The notes under the pieces were generated by a model. That model was not told the origin of the DNA and made no database searches. It saw only the letters and a list, made by a program, of their open reading frames with translations. Below, piece after piece: positions 22,383 through 29,252 of a stretch of 39,275 nt of DNA. The position numbers were made by a program, and so were the translations under genes. The DNA comes from Clostridia bacterium (GTDB lineage: Bacteria; Bacillota; Clostridia; Oscillospirales; CAG-382), in the NCBI GenBank assembly GCA_017620655.1, contig JAGAUT010000066.1, positions 1 to 39,275 on the forward strand, given 5' to 3'. Every line of letters begins with the position of its first letter. The first letter of the stretch is position 1.

Positions 22383-23657
22383 ATGGAAAACCTGTCACAA
22401 AAATATGTAAATAAACAGGGGATAAATGAGGGAAGAATAGTATTGCATTCGGACCTGAATAATTTTTTTGCAAGCGTTGAATGTAAAAAAAGACCTGAAC
22501 TTAAAGGACTTCCCGTGGCTGTGTGCGGAAGCAGGGAAGACAGACACGGAATTGTGCTTGCCAAAAATGAACTTGCCAAAAAGTGCGGTGTCAAAACGGC
22601 AGAAGCAATATGGCAGGCAAAGCTCAAATGTCCGAGCCTTGTTATTGTTCCGCCGAATTATGATGAATATGTAAGATACTCGAGAATGGTAAAGGAAATA
22701 TATTACAGCTATACGGATCTGATTGAAGGCTTCGGCATGGATGAGGCGTGGATAGAGCTTACAGGTGACAGAAAAGTCAAAACGCTGGAGCAGGGTGCGT
22801 GCATTGCCGATGAAATACGAAAAAGGGTAAAAAAAGAAACGGGACTCACTGTCTCGGTCGGTGTCAGCGACAATAAGATTTTTGCAAAGCTTGCCTCGGA
22901 TTATAAAAAGCCGGACGCCGTTACGGTTTTCGGACCTCATAATTATGATGAGGTTGTAAAGAAACTTGATGTGGGCGAGCTTTTGTTTGTGGGCAGAAGC
23001 ACAAGGGCAAAGCTTCATCTTTACGGAATAAATACCATCGGTGAGCTTGTCGGTACAAATGGCTTTTTCATGAAAAGCATGCTGGGAAAAAACGGCGAGA
23101 GTCTTTACCGTGATGCCTGCGGCGCCAATAGTGCAAAGGTGTCAAGATGGGGTGAGTCGGACGAAGCAAAATCAATAGGGAATTCGGTAACATTGCCGAG
23201 GGACCTTGACAATATAGATGAGGTTCACAGCGTTTTTTGTGCCCTTGCCGAAAAGGTGGCATACCGCCTCAGAAGTGCAGGCTTTGCGGCAAAAACCGTC
23301 TGTATAAGCGTAAGAAGCACAGGGCTTGTCACAACAGAAAAGCAGATGCATGTTGAGCTTACCAGTAATGCTGTTGAAATCGCTGATGCCGCCACCCGTC
23401 TTTACATTGAAAATTATAATGTAAATAAGCCGGTACGTTCTGTGGGGATAAGAACTACAAATCTTATAAGCAAAAATATCGGTGTTCAACTGGAACTGTT
23501 TGACAAGAGTTATCTCAAGCGGGAAAAGCTGGCAAAAATTGACAACACTGTTGACGAAATCAGAGGAAGATACGGTGTCGATTCCATAACACATGTTTCC
23601 GCAATGAAAGTTGATGTCATAAGGCATAATGCGACAAGCTTTGCACATGGCTTTTAG
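22383..23657 (+). CDS. dinB: DNA polymerase IV (Y-family, DinB)
   Basis: The 424-residue protein has the Y-family core: HSDLNNFFASVE with the first metal-binding Asp (Asp24), palm motif GFGMDEAW with Asp120-Glu121, the SVGVSDNKIFAKLASDYKKP segment (helix-hairpin-helix region follows), and the little-finger domain ending in the beta-clamp binding motif QLELF (369-373). It copies past damaged bases without proofreading. Length fits DinB of Clostridia. GGAGG lies before the ATG at 22383. Regulation is probably by LexA through the boxes immediately upstream. No other SOS gene is in the window. Confidence 0.94.
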   Translation: MENLSQKYVNKQGINEGRIVLHSDLNNFFASVECKKRPELKGLPVAVCGSREDRHGIVLAKNELAKKCGVKTAEAIWQAKLKCPSLVIVPPNYDEYVRYSRMVKEIYYSYTDLIEGFGMDEAWIELTGDRKVKTLEQGACIADEIRKRVKKETGLTVSVGVSDNKIFAKLASDYKKPDAVTVFGPHNYDEVVKKLDVGELLFVGRSTRAKLHLYGINTIGELVGTNGFFMKSMLGKNGESLYRDACGANSAKVSRWGESDEAKSIGNSVTLPRDLDNIDEVHSVFCALAEKVAYRLRSAGFAAKTVCISVRSTGLVTTEKQMHVELTSNAVEIADAATRLYIENYNVNKPVRSVGIRTTNLISKNIGVQLELFDKSYLKREKLAKIDNTVDEIRGRYGVDSITHVSAMKVDVIRHNATSFAHGF

Positions 23658-23671
23658 TATAATACAAAAGA

Positions 23672-23718
23672 AAAATATAAAAATAAATCCCTCGTGCCGA
23701 AAGACGGTACGGGGGATT
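23672..23718 (-). terminator. Terminator of the SLOG gene
   Basis: A 13-bp stem (23686-23698 with 23706-23718, two G-T pairs) followed on the minus strand by a T-rich tail (complement of 23664-23685). Confidence 0.8.
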
Positions 23719-23735
23719 GGAAGCTTATCTTTATA

Positions 23736-24068
23736 TTACTGCTTGTTGATGCAAACAATTTTAACATGCTTTGAAACCTTGGTAAAGGTGGAAATAATGA
23801 TAGCAGTACCCTTTGAGGCACAGTCCCAGAACGCAATGAGAGAATCTGCATAATCAGCAAGCTTCTGACTCTTTTCCAAAGGACTTTCGGAGGAAATTTC
23901 CGTAAACTTGTATCCGTGTTCCTTGGCAAACTGCTCTGCAAGCTGGTCTGCACCCTCGGCACCGCCGCTGACGATTTCCGTACAATCCTGCGGAAGCTCC
24001 TCAATAATCTTGTTGAGAACCACTCTCGGGTTTTTAACATGTCTTGAACCAATAATTGCTACTTTCAT
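23736..24068 (-). CDS. SLOG-family (DUF2493-like) protein
   Basis: The 110-residue protein has the SLOG (SMF/DprA-LOG) core: opening strand and loop MKVAIIGSRHV, the phosphate-binding SGGAEGADQLAEQFA (residues about 34-48), and the closing ADSLIAFWDCASKGTAIIIS. SLOG domains bind nucleotide-like ligands and occur in cytokinin-activating enzymes, DprA and conflict-system sensors; a minimal single-domain form like this is common in phages and bacteria and its substrate is unknown. AAGGAG precedes the ATG. It converges on dinB, separated by a terminator, so it is not co-transcribed with it. Confidence 0.85.
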   Translation of the reverse strand: MKVAIIGSRHVKNPRVVLNKIIEELPQDCTEIVSGGAEGADQLAEQFAKEHGYKFTEISSESPLEKSQKLADYADSLIAFWDCASKGTAIIISTFTKVSKHVKIVCINKQ

Positions 24069-24206
24069 AATGCAATCTCCTTAAAAATAAATTTTATAAC
24101 TTGATAACTTGATTTTGGTTTACATACTTGCACAGTACATATGGAATATTAGATAGTGAGACTTCGAGAAATCAAGGGAAAAATGAAGTCACAAAAGGAG
24201 AGAAAA

Positions 24207-25391
24207 ATGCAGTTGTTAAAGGAAAAAAGAAGAAAAATTCCGTCTGTCATTGTCAGAGTCCTTGCCGTAATGTACTGCCTTGCCGTAATGGTAGTGGGTG
24301 TTGCTGAATATACGGTACCTGACAGTGTGACAGTGACAAAGGAAGAAATCGGCACAGTCTCGGCAAATGCTTCGGGTGTAAATACAAAACTATCGGTTGA
24401 AGCAAAGCTCTTCGGGGTTGTGCCTATAAAAAATATAGATGTAAGCGTAATTCCCGACACAAAGCTTGTGCCGTGCGGAAATGTATTCGGAGTTAAATTT
24501 TTCACCAAAGGTGTAATGGTCGTAAGACTTACCGAAATAGAGACCAAAAACGGATTTGTCAGTCCCGCGGGAGAAGCCGGTATATGCGAGGGTGATATAA
24601 TAAGAAGCGTAAACGGAATGTCCGTAAATACCGTTGAGGAAATGGCAAACGCCGTTGAAAGCTCCAAGGGCGGTGAAATTGCCGTGACCTATATACGCAA
24701 TAATGAGGAAAAAAGCTGTATAATGAAGCCGCACCTGTCGCTGTCGGATAAAAAATATAAAACAGGTATCTGGGTGCGTGACAGCACGGCGGGAATAGGT
24801 ACCATGACATATTATAACCCGAGAACAAAAAGCTTTGCAGGGCTTGGCCACGGTATCTGCGATGTGGACACAGGACTTCTTATGCCGCTTCTGACCGGCT
24901 CTGTCGTTGATGTAGAAATTACTGATATCATAAAGGGACGCCGCGGAAGCCCGGGTGAACTTAAAGGAAGCTTTGATACCGTAAAACTCGGAGAGGTTGT
25001 CAATAACACTTCTCACGGTGTCTACGGAGTAATGGATAAAGAACCTTACGACGTTGCCGGAAATGCAATCGAAATAGGGTTTCGTGATGAAGTTAAAGTA
25101 GGAAAAGCATCCATTCTCTGCGAGCTTGACGAAAGCGGAATAAATGAATATGAGATTGAAATCACAAAAATCAAAAACGCCGATGAAGATGGTAAGAATA
25201 TGCTTATTACCGTAACGGATGAAAGACTCCTTGAAAAAACCGGCGGTATTGTTCAGGGGATGAGCGGTTCTCCCATCATTCAGAACGGAAAAATTATAGG
25301 TGCCGTCACCCATGTTCTCGTATCCGATTCAAAAAAGGGGTACGGTATATTTATTGAAAATATGCTTTCAAATGAAAACGGAGCGGACTAA
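24207..25391 (+). CDS. spoIVB: SpoIVB-type sporulation serine protease
   Basis: The 394-residue product has an N-terminal membrane span (about 13-33), a PDZ domain (about 100-175, with GEAGICEGDIIRSVNG) and an S55 peptidase domain with candidate triad His215 (GLGHGICD), Asp338 (VTDERLL) and Ser353 (QGMSGSP). In Bacillus SpoIVB, secreted from the forespore, cleaves SpoIVFA and starts pro-sigma-K processing in the mother cell. The ATG at 24207 is chosen because AAAAGGAG lies just upstream; longer in-frame starts lack a site. A weak forespore-like promoter pattern (TACATA then AATATTA, 24121-24151) is seen but not convincing. The gene implies the organism or its recent ancestor forms spores; spoIIR, spo0A and others cannot be checked here. 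Confidence 0.92.
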   Translation: MQLLKEKRRKIPSVIVRVLAVMYCLAVMVVGVAEYTVPDSVTVTKEEIGTVSANASGVNTKLSVEAKLFGVVPIKNIDVSVIPDTKLVPCGNVFGVKFFTKGVMVVRLTEIETKNGFVSPAGEAGICEGDIIRSVNGMSVNTVEEMANAVESSKGGEIAVTYIRNNEEKSCIMKPHLSLSDKKYKTGIWVRDSTAGIGTMTYYNPRTKSFAGLGHGICDVDTGLLMPLLTGSVVDVEITDIIKGRRGSPGELKGSFDTVKLGEVVNNTSHGVYGVMDKEPYDVAGNAIEIGFRDEVKVGKASILCELDESGINEYEIEITKIKNADEDGKNMLITVTDERLLEKTGGIVQGMSGSPIIQNGKIIGAVTHVLVSDSKKGYGIFIENMLSNENGAD

Positions 25392-26716
25392 CCGATAATT
25401 TCCAGGTATTCCTCGAGACAAAGTCCTTCGTCCATTATTTTTTTGGCATGGCTTCTTCCAACATAACGGAAGTGCCAGGGCATAAATTCTTTGCCTGTGA
25501 TGTCGGACTTGTCTTTGGGATATCTCAGAATGAAACCAAAGTCGGCACAGTTGGAATATAACCACTTGTATTCGGCAGTTTCTGAAAAGGCTTCGGTGAG
25601 AAGGGTGCTGTTGCATATGTCAACGCCAAGACCGCTCTGGTGCTCGCTTTCTCCGGGTGCAAATACACGGCTGCCTGCCAGCTCTTCGGCTTTTTTCTTG
25701 TCACCGTACTGTAAAAACAGTGCATTTGTTTCGTTATCAAGAAGAGACTTCTGATAGTCGTAGCTTCTGTATCCGCATACGGCACCGACGCCCGAAAAGC
25801 CATGTGCACGCATTTCAATGAACATCGCCTCAAGGGCTTTTGCCGCATTAAGACGCAGTTTTTCACCTGAAAGTCCCTCGATTGTGTCCGAAATTTGGAA
25901 TAAGTCTTCGGGAACATAGTCCTTTTTCAGTTTGTGAGAGCTGTTTATAAGGGCAATGAACTCGTCTGCATTTTCGGGATTCATGTAGCTTTCATAGTCC
26001 GAAAGGTCGGATTTGAACATGGATTTTTCACTGCTGTCAGAGGGGGCGTTGTAGATAATAGCTTCGCTCTCCTCGTTTTTGAGGACTTTGAATGTAAAGT
26101 CCTTTTCAAAAATGAGATTTAACCCTTTGACCTTGCCAAGTTTGTCATATTCGCATCTGATACCCTTGCACATGTCTTCAAAGAAACTGACGGGGATAAA
26201 TAAATGACCGCCCGAAAAATAGGTCTTGTTTTTGAGTACAGAATATACAGAGCCGACCTTTACCGAGGGAGTACCCGTGTCAAATGAGGCACTTTTGCCG
26301 TCGGGAAGAGTGAGGGTCATATTTTTTGAATTGCCGTGGAGGGTAAAAGAGCAAAGCTCGGATACCTTGGCAAGAGAAACATAGTACTCGCCGTTTCTGT
26401 GATCGAAATACTCATCATTAAGAACAACAGTGTCGTTTTTCTGATAGGTGACCTTGACAGGCTGGTCAGGCGTCTTTTCCACGCTTCTGAAGTCGATGAA
26501 AATGTATGCAAACATAATAATGAGACAAATTGCCGCGGCAATGAGGGCGAAAATGCCTATGGCAACACCCTTTTCAACAAGCTTTTTTGTCTCTCTTCTT
26601 CTTCTTCTTTCCTCGGCACGCCTCTTTTCGGCGAGGATTGCTTCCTCACGGGTAAGAGGTCTTGTCCTTGTGCCGGAGGGCTTTCTGCTTCCGGAACCGT
26701 TTTGATTTCTGTTCAT
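25388..26716 (-). CDS. VanY-like D-Ala-D-Ala carboxypeptidase (M15B)
   Basis: The 442-residue protein has a basic, Arg/Glu-rich cytoplasmic start (1-47), one membrane span (about 51-72), a middle beta-rich segment with a copper-amine-oxidase-N-like stretch (YYVSLAKVSELCSF, LFIPVSFFEDMCKG), and a C-terminal M15B/VanY peptidase domain. Zinc ligands and motif are present: SEHQSGLGVD gives His359 and Asp366, and PWHFRYVG gives His415. These enzymes trim D-Ala from peptidoglycan stem peptides outside the cell. The start at 26716 follows AAGGA; 14 codons of extra frame upstream are unsupported. Its stop overlaps the spoIVB stop by 3 bases (CTAA) with the genes converging. Confidence 0.85.
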   Translation of the reverse strand: MNRNQNGSGSRKPSGTRTRPLTREEAILAEKRRAEERRRRRETKKLVEKGVAIGIFALIAAAICLIIMFAYIFIDFRSVEKTPDQPVKVTYQKNDTVVLNDEYFDHRNGEYYVSLAKVSELCSFTLHGNSKNMTLTLPDGKSASFDTGTPSVKVGSVYSVLKNKTYFSGGHLFIPVSFFEDMCKGIRCEYDKLGKVKGLNLIFEKDFTFKVLKNEESEAIIYNAPSDSSEKSMFKSDLSDYESYMNPENADEFIALINSSHKLKKDYVPEDLFQISDTIEGLSGEKLRLNAAKALEAMFIEMRAHGFSGVGAVCGYRSYDYQKSLLDNETNALFLQYGDKKKAEELAGSRVFAPGESEHQSGLGVDICNSTLLTEAFSETAEYKWLYSNCADFGFILRYPKDKSDITGKEFMPWHFRYVGRSHAKKIMDEGLCLEEYLEIIG

Positions 26717-26819
26717 TATATATTCCTTGTAAACATCATTATTTTTGTATAACCACAAAAATTATAACATAATATTTTGAAATAATAAAGACCTTTTACA
26801 CAATTTTTTGGAGGTAATC

Positions 26820-27026
26820 ATGAAAAAAACAAGTGACGGCGGTTTTTATTCGGAAAGAAATGGCAAAATCAACTACAACGACGGGCTTTTTGAACCCGAT
26901 GACAATCTGTACAATAATCCCGGGGAGTCTGAAGATCAAACTTTTCACCATAGCTTTTCTCGGGGTAAGGCAAAAGTCAAAACTTTAAAAAAGTGTGAAA
27001 AAAAGAGCAAAAACGAAAATTTTTGA
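26820..27026 (+). CDS. Small hydrophilic hypothetical protein
   Basis: This 68-residue, Asn/Lys/Asp-rich product has no membrane segment or motif I recognise; the first half is polar and acidic, the end strongly basic (KKCEKKSKN). TTGGAGG lies 6 bases before the ATG at 26820, which makes it likely to be translated. It lies between the leftward VanY gene and the ctsR operon and stops 36 bases before the first CtsR box. Probably lineage-specific. Confidence 0.5.
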   Translation: MKKTSDGGFYSERNGKINYNDGLFEPDDNLYNNPGESEDQTFHHSFSRGKAKVKTLKKCEKKSKNENF

Positions 27027-27061
27027 GAAAAGTGCCTTGTAATTTGCCCAAAACGCCTGAA

Positions 27062-27134
27062 ATTGACTTTCTTTGACTTTGACTTTCTTTGACTTTCGTT
27101 TTATAATACCCATAGAAGGTCAGAGAAGGTCAAA
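27062..27134. promoter_or_regulatory. Three CtsR operators around the ctsR promoter
   Basis: CtsR binds a direct heptad repeat RGTCAAA-NNN-RGTCAAA. Two are on the minus strand: 27062-27078 (AGTCAAA-GAA-AGTCAAT, one mismatch) and 27078-27094 (AGTCAAA-GAA-AGTCAAA, perfect), sharing one base. A third on the plus strand, 27118-27134, is GGTCAGA-GAA-GGTCAAA (one mismatch). The second contains the -35 of the promoter. Confidence 0.92.
27079..27107 (+). promoter_or_regulatory. Promoter of the ctsR-mcsA-mcsB-clpC operon
   Basis: TTGACT (27079-27084), 17-bp spacer, TATAAT (27102-27107). The -35 lies within a CtsR operator, and another operator follows the start point, so bound CtsR would block initiation. 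Confidence 0.88.
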
Positions 27135-27161
27135 CAACCTTTTGGAAAGGCGGATATAAAA

Positions 27162-27623
27162 ATGGGAAATCCAATGAGCGAACAGATAGCAAGAATAATC
27201 GAAAGGATGCTGGAGGAATCGGGCGGCGAGCTTGAACTACAGAGAAATAAGCTTGCAGGAGATGTAGGCTGTGTGCCGAGTCAGATAAACTATGTAATAT
27301 CCTCGCGCTTTAATCATGACAGGGGGTATATAGTGGAATCAAGACGCGGAGGCGGCGGATACATAAAGATACGTAAAATCAGCTTTGATTCAAAGACGGC
27401 ATTTCTCATGCATATGCTGTCGGCTGTAGGCGACAGGATTGACTCCATGAGTGCAAAGGCACTTCTTGTGTCGCTGTATGATAATAACCTTATAACAGAA
27501 AGAGAACTGTCCCTTATGCTTGCCTCTGTTTCCGACAGGGCGTTTATGAGAATTGCTCAGGGAACCGGCAGGGATACGGTAAGGGCGGATGTCATGAAAT
27601 CCCTTATACTGACACTTAAGTAA
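27162..27623 (+). CDS. ctsR: Heat-shock repressor CtsR
   Basis: The 153-residue protein matches CtsR throughout: N-terminal winged-helix DNA-binding domain with CVPSQINYVISSRF and the glycine-rich wing RGGGGYI (about 62-68), which acts as the temperature sensor in other species, and a C-terminal dimerisation/McsB-binding domain. It represses the clp genes until heat or protein damage releases it. The ATG at 27162 follows AGGCGG. It heads its own operon and the three operators upstream show autoregulation. mcsA starts 20 bases after its stop codon. Confidence 0.96.
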   Translation: MGNPMSEQIARIIERMLEESGGELELQRNKLAGDVGCVPSQINYVISSRFNHDRGYIVESRRGGGGYIKIRKISFDSKTAFLMHMLSAVGDRIDSMSAKALLVSLYDNNLITERELSLMLASVSDRAFMRIAQGTGRDTVRADVMKSLILTLK

Positions 27624-27643
27624 TTGACGAAAGGACGATGGAT

Positions 27644-28189
27644 ATGATTTGTCAGGTATGTAAAAAGAATAACGCAACGATTCACTATAAAACAAATGTA
27701 AACGGTAAGCAGACCGAACTTTATCTCTGCCCCGAATGTGCCGAAAAGAACGGAATAGGCAAGAAGGTTTCATTTGAACCTATAGATGTCATTGACGGCT
27801 TTTTCGGAAAATCCACCGATGATATTTTCGGCGGGCTTTTTGCGGGCATGATAAATGACACACATAATAAAAGTGTGGGTGAAGCGAAGGCGTGTCCTGT
27901 ATGCGGCATGAGATTTTCGGATTTTCTCCACGGCGGTAAGATTGGCTGCAGTGAATGTTATAATGTCTTTTCTAATTCTCTCGGCTCAACAGTAAAGAGA
28001 ATTCACGGAAATGTTGAGCATTGCGGAAAGGTGCCTGAAGGAAAGAAGAGCGCAGTCTCTGATAAGAAGAAAATCGAGGCACTGAAATCAAAGCTTAATG
28101 AAGCCATCGAAAAGCAGGAATACGAAATGGCTGCAAAATACAGAGATGAAATCAGAGAAATAGAGAATAATCAGAAGGAGGGAAAGTAA
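27644..28189 (+). CDS. mcsA: McsA, zinc-binding activator of McsB
   Basis: The 181-residue product has four CxxC pairs (CQVC, CPEC, CPVC, CSEC) forming two zinc sites and a C-terminal UVR domain (KKKIEALKSKLNEAIEKQEY and AAKYRDEIRE), both typical of McsA. McsA activates the arginine kinase McsB and modulates CtsR. Of two possible starts (27638, 27644) the second is preferred because AAAGGA lies at better spacing and the resulting MICQVC matches the start of Bacillus McsA. It stops 1 base before mcsB. Confidence 0.93.
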   Translation: MICQVCKKNNATIHYKTNVNGKQTELYLCPECAEKNGIGKKVSFEPIDVIDGFFGKSTDDIFGGLFAGMINDTHNKSVGEAKACPVCGMRFSDFLHGGKIGCSECYNVFSNSLGSTVKRIHGNVEHCGKVPEGKKSAVSDKKKIEALKSKLNEAIEKQEYEMAAKYRDEIREIENNQKEGK

Positions 28190-28190
28190 C

Positions 28191-29216
28191 ATGAAATGGT
28201 ATGACAAGATAGCAAGCACAGACTATGTTGTCATAAGTTCAAGAGTTCGTCTTGCACGAAACCTTGAGGGCGTGCCTTTCCCGTGGAGACTTGACTCGGA
28301 CTCTTCAAAAAAAGCGGCACTCGGTATAAAGCAGGCACTTGAAAATGCATACGGCAATACACTTGTATTTACCGAAATGAACGGTAAAGCCGAAAAACAG
28401 GTACTTGTGGAAGAGCACGTTATTTCCCCCGACTTTGCCGAGGATTCCTGCGTTTACCGTGCACTTGCTTCAAATAAGGAAAACAGCCTTGCTATTATGA
28501 TTAACGAGGAAGACCATGTGCGTATTCAGGCGCTTCTTCCGGGACTTGATCTTGGAAAGGCATTTGAAATGGCAAATGAGGCTGATAATGCAATAATAAA
28601 GGGATGTAACGTCGCATTTGATGAAAAATACGGTTTCCTCACCTCATGCCCGACAAATCTCGGCACGGGCCTTCGTGCATCGGTCATGCTTCATCTTCCC
28701 GCACTTTCGGTGTTCGGCTACATAAAGAGTATTGTAAATCTCATGAATAAAATCGGACTTACTGTCAGAGGAATTTACGGTGAAGGAAGCGATGCAAGAG
28801 CAAATATGTATCAGCTTTCAAATCAGGTAACCCTCGGCATTTCCGAAGAAGATACGATAAAGAAGCTTGAGAGTGCCGTCATGCAGATTGTGGACAGAGA
28901 ACGTGAAATGAGAAAAAAGCTTCTTGAGGACACAAAAAATGAAACTGCCGACAGGCTCTGGCGTTCCTACGGCACACTTAAATATGCAAGAAAGATAGAC
29001 ACGGCAGAGGCTTCAAAGCTCATTTCAAATGTGCGTCTTGCACAGGTATGCGGAATTATCCCCGAAATCAAGGATAAAAACCTCATAAAACTGCTTTTTG
29101 AGATTATGCCGTCGCATATTCTTTCGCGTTTTCCGGAGGCACAGGATGCAAGTCTCAGGGATAAATACAGAGCAGACATTATCCGTCAATTCCTGTCGGA
29201 ATACGACGGTGATTAG
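28191..29216 (+). CDS. mcsB: McsB protein arginine kinase
   Basis: The 341-residue protein has the guanido-phosphotransferase fold motifs: SSRVRLARNLEGVPFPW near the start (ATP-binding arginine cluster), CPTNLGTGLRASVMLHLP in the catalytic core, and GEGSDARANMYQLSNQVTLG (the second arginine-rich segment). McsB phosphorylates arginines on aggregated or unfit proteins, tagging them for ClpC-ClpP. AGGAGGG precedes the ATG, which begins one base after the mcsA stop codon. Order ctsR-mcsA-mcsB-clpC is the classical Bacillota arrangement. Confidence 0.96.
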   Translation: MKWYDKIASTDYVVISSRVRLARNLEGVPFPWRLDSDSSKKAALGIKQALENAYGNTLVFTEMNGKAEKQVLVEEHVISPDFAEDSCVYRALASNKENSLAIMINEEDHVRIQALLPGLDLGKAFEMANEADNAIIKGCNVAFDEKYGFLTSCPTNLGTGLRASVMLHLPALSVFGYIKSIVNLMNKIGLTVRGIYGEGSDARANMYQLSNQVTLGISEEDTIKKLESAVMQIVDREREMRKKLLEDTKNETADRLWRSYGTLKYARKIDTAEASKLISNVRLAQVCGIIPEIKDKNLIKLLFEIMPSHILSRFPEAQDASLRDKYRADIIRQFLSEYDGD

Positions 29217-29252
29217 AAATTGAAATTAATTGGTCAAAGGATGTGAATATAA

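Noticed and set aside
24121..24151. Sigma-F/G-like promoter before spoIVB
   Set aside because: TACATA and AATATTA resemble forespore promoter elements, but each differs from the usual consensus in the region's AT-rich background, so it is not listed as a feature.
29232..29238. Possible extra CtsR site (GGTCAAA) before clpC
   Set aside because: Only a single heptad is present; the matching heptad 10 bp away is missing on both sides, and the bases overlap the clpC ribosome site.
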